From Rotaria sp. Silwood1 (lineage: Eukaryota; Rotifera; Eurotatoria; Philodinida; Philodinidae), in NCBI GenBank assembly GCA_905250075.1, contig CAJNOP010000002.1, positions 5,197,565 through 5,261,564 of the forward strand: a stretch of 64,000 nt of DNA, in the 5' to 3' direction. A program made the position numbers and the translations under genes. Below are positions 59,891 through 64,000 of the stretch, piece by piece. The notes below the pieces were generated by a model that ran no database searches, was not told the DNA's origin, and saw only the letters and a program-made list of their open reading frames with translations. Each line of letters opens with the position of its first letter. Position 1 is the first letter of the stretch.

Positions 59891-60322
59891 TACCCTTTTC
59901 AGTTCTTTAGTAACTGAATTGAACGTACAATTTTCACACATATAACAGATTCGGATGAGTGAAATGGACGTACAGAAAGAAGCGCGTAGGTTTGGGCGTA
60001 CAGACTCGAAGTTATAGATTTGGATGACAATATTTTCTGTCATCGAAAAAAGCTGCTTGTGATGGCTGAAGCTTTTTGGCATTCATTTTACAAAAATTTT
60101 TTGTCAATAAAGTGTAGGTATTCCTTCAGATCGATACCAAACTCACTTAGACACGCTTCGATGCCGTCACTCTCAATCTGTACTATTCCTCACTGTCAAT
60201 CAGACTAATTAGTTAAGGATTCCTTAACCAGTTCTTGTCCAAATCAACGACAGCCACACTCTTTGATGTGCTCTACCAGTTAGATTGATCAATGTAAAGA
60301 GTGTAGTCGGTCTGAAGAAGAA

Positions 60323-60511
60323 TCATATTTTTAAATGAATATGTAGTTTTTCTACAAACACACGTACTTCTTTTACTAATTGCATTGGTCCTACTCTAAC
60401 TGCTTTCATCATACGCCTAGTACTTCGATCATAACTCACATTAACTTGTTTTATCCTTGAAAACCAAGGGCTCAATGTGGATAATGAGTTGTATGAATCA
60501 TGTAGAAGCAT
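60323..60511 (-). CDS. possible terminal exon of an unidentified gene
   Basis: A 62-codon frame preceded on the minus strand by a strong acceptor (a T run, then GTCTCTTCTTAG) directly before its first codon. The sequence contains SRIKQVNVSYDRSTRRMMKA and VGPMQLVKEVRVFVEKL, with coding-like composition, but no upstream exon could be joined and the family is not recognised. It may also be an orphan exon or chance. Confidence 0.25.
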   Translation of the reverse strand: MLLHDSYNSLSTLSPWFSRIKQVNVSYDRSTRRMMKAVRVGPMQLVKEVRVFVEKLHIHLKI

Positions 60512-61209
60512 CTAAGAAGAGACAAAAAAAAATCACTACTTAAACAAAAATTGGTGATCAAAAGTATTTTTGCTCTATACATTTGGTCAAACTTTATTTT
60601 TAACTCGAAAAGAACTTCCTTTTTTTATCAACGCTTCCCAAGAAAATATCTTAAAGTGCATAACATGCAAGGTCTATTTACTCAAGATATTTTTTTATAA
60701 GAAAGAAAAATTATTTCAAGCTCCGCTTTTTTTTCTCACTAACAACTTCATACACTGTTAGGAAGTATAAATAAAGAAATTCATCAGAATGTATAAGTCT
60801 GCATGGCCTGAGGAACGAAAAGAAAAGAACATAAAAAAACAAATATGGACCAAACCCGACTGGTATCCATAGTATAATGTGTTTTTTTTACCTTTTTCTA
60901 TGCAAACGACTAGAAATATTCCCTCATTATCAGTTTCTTCAAGTAGTTTACATGGTTACTCTACAAAATCTATGCATGATTTTGCTATGATTGTCTCTTT
61001 TTGCGTTCTTATTTTATTATTTCTTGTTTACTGGTACGAAAAAGTATGCCACATCAGTGTCATAGCAAAAAGAAATCTATATGAAAACGTAACTTTACTG
61101 TTCTTTTTGATTGCATTAAAATCAGAACAATAACAACAGTCATTAAATTTTCACAAACAACCAACTCAAATTCAAGCAAATTCTTACTTGTTTAGTTTCA
61201 TTTTCGATA

Positions 61210-61680
61210 ATGGCAGCAAATAAAGGTCATATTCACATTGAAGAAACTCTTCATGAAAAGGCTGGTCAAATCAGTGAAGTTGAATATATATACAAAGAAA
61301 GTTTTAATAGTGGCAACGAACGCAACTATACAATATCAGTGAAACGAGCAGATTATGAACGATTAGCAGCTACAATAGGTAAACCAACATTACCATTTGA
61401 TAAATTTGCCAAAGTTTTAAAACCATTCATGATGGGTGCCTATGCAGCTGCTGATGTACCGGAAGCATTTCGTCTTTTAGATGCTGATCATTCAGGCACA
61501 ATTGATATTGGAGAATTAGCTGCTTTTATGCCAGTTATCATACCTGATGGTAATCCATATATGCTCCTTCATCATATTGAAAAGGTAGATAAGAATAATG
61601 ATTACAAACTGAATTTAGCTGAATTTACTGACTTCGTCAATAAAGGTATTGGGCGAGATTTTGCACTTGGACGCCTCTAA
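61210..61680 (+). CDS. two-EF-hand calcium-binding protein
   Basis: 156 aa, single exon. EF loop 1 spans residues 91-102 (DADHSGTIDIGE) and has all standard ligands: Asp1, Asp3, Ser5, Thr7, Glu12. Loop 2 spans 127-138 (DKNNDYKLNLAE), with Asp1, Asn3, Asp5 and Glu12, so it too should bind calcium. The N-terminal 85 residues lack recognisable EF loops but contain helical segments (YERLAATIG, FDKFAKVLKPFM) spaced like a decayed EF pair. No signal peptide or TM is seen, so it is probably cytosolic. The closest general type is calmodulin/calcineurin-B-like, without firm assignment. Being intronless sets it apart from most genes here. AATAAA occurs about 75 bp past the stop. Confidence 0.85.
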   Translation: MAANKGHIHIEETLHEKAGQISEVEYIYKESFNSGNERNYTISVKRADYERLAATIGKPTLPFDKFAKVLKPFMMGAYAAADVPEAFRLLDADHSGTIDIGELAAFMPVIIPDGNPYMLLHHIEKVDKNNDYKLNLAEFTDFVNKGIGRDFALGRL

Positions 61681-61969
61681 AACAAATTAGTTCCAAAGAC
61701 AATTTCTTTTTTTCTTTTCAAACATGTAGACTTTATTATTTAATCATATCATGAAATAAAATATATTGATATTTTGATCATTCATTGAAAATCGTTTCAT
61801 GAAATATGTAAAACGCGTGCAAATGATGTTCGATTGATATACAAAAAAAAAATATATTAACGAGCTTCTATTCTCTATTTCTTACTGTTTTAATGTTTCA
61901 AAGATGATATTCTTTCAGTTATAAAAATTCATATATTTTGACTTTTATTCTTCGATGTATTTGTTCATG

Positions 61970-62132
61970 AATTGTTTTACTAAAAGAGAATTGTTCACAT
62001 GTTTCTCTGATAAAGTTTTAAAGTCATTGAGGATGGCTGGAATGTCATCAATAGGACTTTCACCAATTCGACACTCGCCGAAGATGAAGGATAAGAATAT
62101 ATTGGCAAAAGTATAGTGTATTTTCGCAAGCT
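61970..62132 (-). pseudogene. possible orphan exon or gene fragment
   Basis: On the minus strand, after an acceptor-like TGATAG, a frame reads KIHYTFANIFLSFIFGE, then IGESPIDDIPAILNDFKTLS and VKQFMNKYIEE before a stop. This looks like a helical protein C-terminus. The frame immediately upstream is closed by TGA and TAG, and an overlapping frame is also open, so coding status is doubtful. No family recognised. Confidence 0.2.
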
Positions 62133-62714
62133 ATCATGAAACAATATTGATAAGTCGTACATATGAGGCTTGGAGTTGGTATCGTTAGAATCTGTGAATG
62201 CACGACTGCCATACCGCAGAGAGTTGTATATCGTTGAATTTATTGACATAAGATGTACATATCAACAATCGCATTACAAATATCTTATCAGTTCTAATAT
62301 AATATCTAAACACGAAACAAAAAGATCAAAAAATTCGTGAAAACGTCAAAAATAACTCGGTTGTTTTCGGATGCTAATCCTACACTTTCCAAATTTCTAT
62401 CGAAAAGCATTCAGAAAAATGTGACACGAAAGCGCTTCTCTCTCTCACTATCTTAAAGTTTTGAGAGTTAATGCATTACAGATTCTTACTCATTTACACA
62501 CGTACCATTTGCAAACATTTTCAATCTACAATCGAGAGCCGCAACTAGCTTTCTAAAACGTCCAAACTTATCTTATGTTAAAACATGTCATTATGTTTTT
62601 GTCCATTTTTACTCCTCTTCGGCTTTGTTTCTGGGACGATTATTTTTAGAGACTATTGAAACTTATTTTTTTTGGGCTTTATTGCAATTTTTTAACAGAT
62701 TCCCATGCATTTCA

Positions 62715-62960
62715 AAATCAGTAGTAGATGTAGATCTGTGAGTGGATTTGTTGAGAAGGGTGTTAATGAGTTGATGTAGAGTATGTTGGAGATGTATTGA
62801 GAAAGAGTGCTGATGTATTGGTGAGCGAAGAGATTATTCGTGTGCTCCTTGATTGTGGGGATGCTTGAATTTGGGTATGGTGTGGGTGTGATGCACATAT
62901 GGCTCTTGATGTGCTTGTGGATCTGAGTTTGTGTTGAGTGAATATGCGTGGTTGGTTGAA
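62715..62960. repeat. telomere-like GT-rich tract 5
   Basis: Heavily decayed G/T-rich + strand (GTGAGTGGATTTG, GTGTGCTCCTTGATTGTGGG, GGGTATGGTGTGGGTGTGATG). It keeps strong G-over-C strand bias across about 250 bp, then returns to A/C-rich sequence by 62965-63030. Overlapping frames are not genes. Confidence 0.4.
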
Positions 62961-64000
62961 AATGTGAACAGAAGCACCAGACGAGAAACACATCGATATC
63001 TTCACTGGCACTGAGACCAAGACAAACTTGCATATCCATTCTGCACGCACGGCCACATGCATGAATACATTTGGTATTAGTATCGATTGCGCTTGTAAAA
63101 TAATATATTGCATAGAAATTGTTGAAGATTCAGTCAGAGGTCAAGCGAGCCTTAATTAACGAACGCTGCTTATCTTAAAACGAGGAAAATTAAAATGAAT
63201 AAGAACTTACAAGAAAAGATTGATTTATAAATATATATATACTATACACTTTCTCACAGAATAAAAGAAAACAATATTCATTAAGAAAACGTAGAAATCA
63301 TTTTAGTTTCAATCTTTCTTCATTTATTGCTCACAATCCTGAAAGTTAGCCATGCATTCTATTATTATTATTATTGTTGTTATCGGCCTCACCCTTTTGT
63401 TCATAGTTTGTATGATGATTAATCAATGAAAAAAATAATAAAATAACTTCATTTTGCATAGTATAATGGAATTTTTTCCTAGATGTTTCTATTTGCTTTT
63501 CATTTTTGTTGCTGTACCAGTTCTGTTTTTTTTTCATTTCACTCAAACCAATTCTCTTTCCAGATCCAAAATTTTCAGTTGTTTTGCTTTTCATTTTTTA
63601 TGCTTAGTATGCAGATTGAAATACCTTCTATCTCATGAGCTCATTTTAAGAAGGCAAAACTACCTGTTTGCATTTGAAAAACTCTAAAAGAACTCAACTT
63701 TATGCTATAAGAGCCGAAAAATGCAAACTTCTTTGCGGTTTTCTCAAAAGTTAGATTTTGCAACAAGAAATTGAAGTTTTTCCCTCTTTTCTCCTAGACG
63801 GTTCAACCGATGGGATTTAAATTTTTTTATGAGAAATTTGAACAAAGTGAGATACCCCTTTTTTTCTCTTGAAAATGTTTTGCATATGAAGTCTGGCAGA
63901 TTTTACAAGATCAGCATCATTCGGAAAAAAAAGTTTTTTTTTCCATGTTTTTTTTTGTTAGTTCCAGTGTTTTGCTTCTCCTAAGTTCCAGGAACTGTAT

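Larger units (their letters stand above)
58482..61209. other. intergenic region with GT-rich tract and one possible exon
   Basis: 3' flank of the RRM gene (AATAAA near 59033), the telomere-like tract at 59517-59890, and the possible terminal exon at 60323-60511. No other gene seen. Confidence 0.45.
61681..64000. other. 3' end of window, mostly non-genic
   Basis: Holds the possible broken exon at 61970-62132, the GT-rich tract at 62715-62960 and an ATT run near 63358-63377. Nothing else is recognised; the last kilobase is T-rich. Confidence 0.4.

Noticed and set aside
59508-59891. 127-aa minus-strand frame
   Set aside because: Low-complexity Pro/His/Thr translation of the GT-rich tract, overlapped by frames on the other strand.
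62692-63113. Two overlapping minus-strand frames of about 115 aa
   Set aside because: Both read through GT-rich tract 5 in different frames; no motifs.

Overview
The window reads as nuclear DNA from a small invertebrate, most likely a bdelloid rotifer. It is strongly A+T-rich. Genes are split by many short GT-AG introns (about 40-150 nt, with a few of 1-2 kb), and some adjacent genes lie about 100 bp apart. Every multi-exon model given here was joined by hand: each keeps an open frame across all junctions and has GT-AG splice sites. The species call is an inference from gene style and repeats; no marker gene settles it.

Layout. 1-5745 has no recognisable gene. 5746-7879 (+) is a class A GPCR whose ligand pocket matches the histamine H1 receptor. 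9119-14293 is a mobile-element region: a decayed Tc1/mariner-type transposase fragment, then a 4.3-kb block bounded by about 560-bp inverted repeats with Tc1-like tips, with further palindromes nested inside. 16316-17845 (+) is a small heat-shock protein with two alpha-crystallin domains. 19304-20074 is a composite hAT-type element with an exact 8-bp target duplication.

20160-26656 (-) holds three closely packed genes on one strand: a SPOP-like MATH-BTB adaptor, an MMTAG2-like nuclear protein and the succinate dehydrogenase assembly factor SDHAF4. The two gaps are 92 and 107 bp, and AG acceptors sit at the downstream ATGs, which suggests a trans-spliced operon. A two-TM protein with a PPSY motif (26909-27871, +) diverges from this cluster. 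27872-33672 is non-genic and carries a 264-bp hAT MITE with a perfect target duplication and a possible hAT transposase remnant. 33673-37062 (-) is the ATPase half of BTAF1/Mot1; its 5' half is missing next to a 100-N assembly gap.

39341-40057 (+) is an unrecognised 238-aa protein. 40644-43966 (-) is a second rhodopsin-like GPCR. 48192-50519 (-) is a secreted two-Ig-domain protein with a foldback repeat in one intron. 51946-52816 (+) and 52888-53754 (-) are two convergent claudin-like four-TM genes. 55454-56626 (-) is a flavin-containing monooxygenase pseudogene. 57497-58481 (+) is an RRM protein and 61210-61680 (+) a single-exon EF-hand protein.

Five blocks of degenerate GT-rich/CA-rich sequence built on a TGTGGG-like theme (about 12.0, 13.4, 19.5, 59.5 and 62.7 kb) resemble the telomeric repeat reported for bdelloids. 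Two are arranged back to back as hairpins inside the large inverted-repeat element. I found no CRISPR array, rRNA or convincing tRNA, and nothing I would call a complete new system. The strongest candidates for follow-up are the telomere-like hairpins, the nested inverted element and the operon-like cluster.
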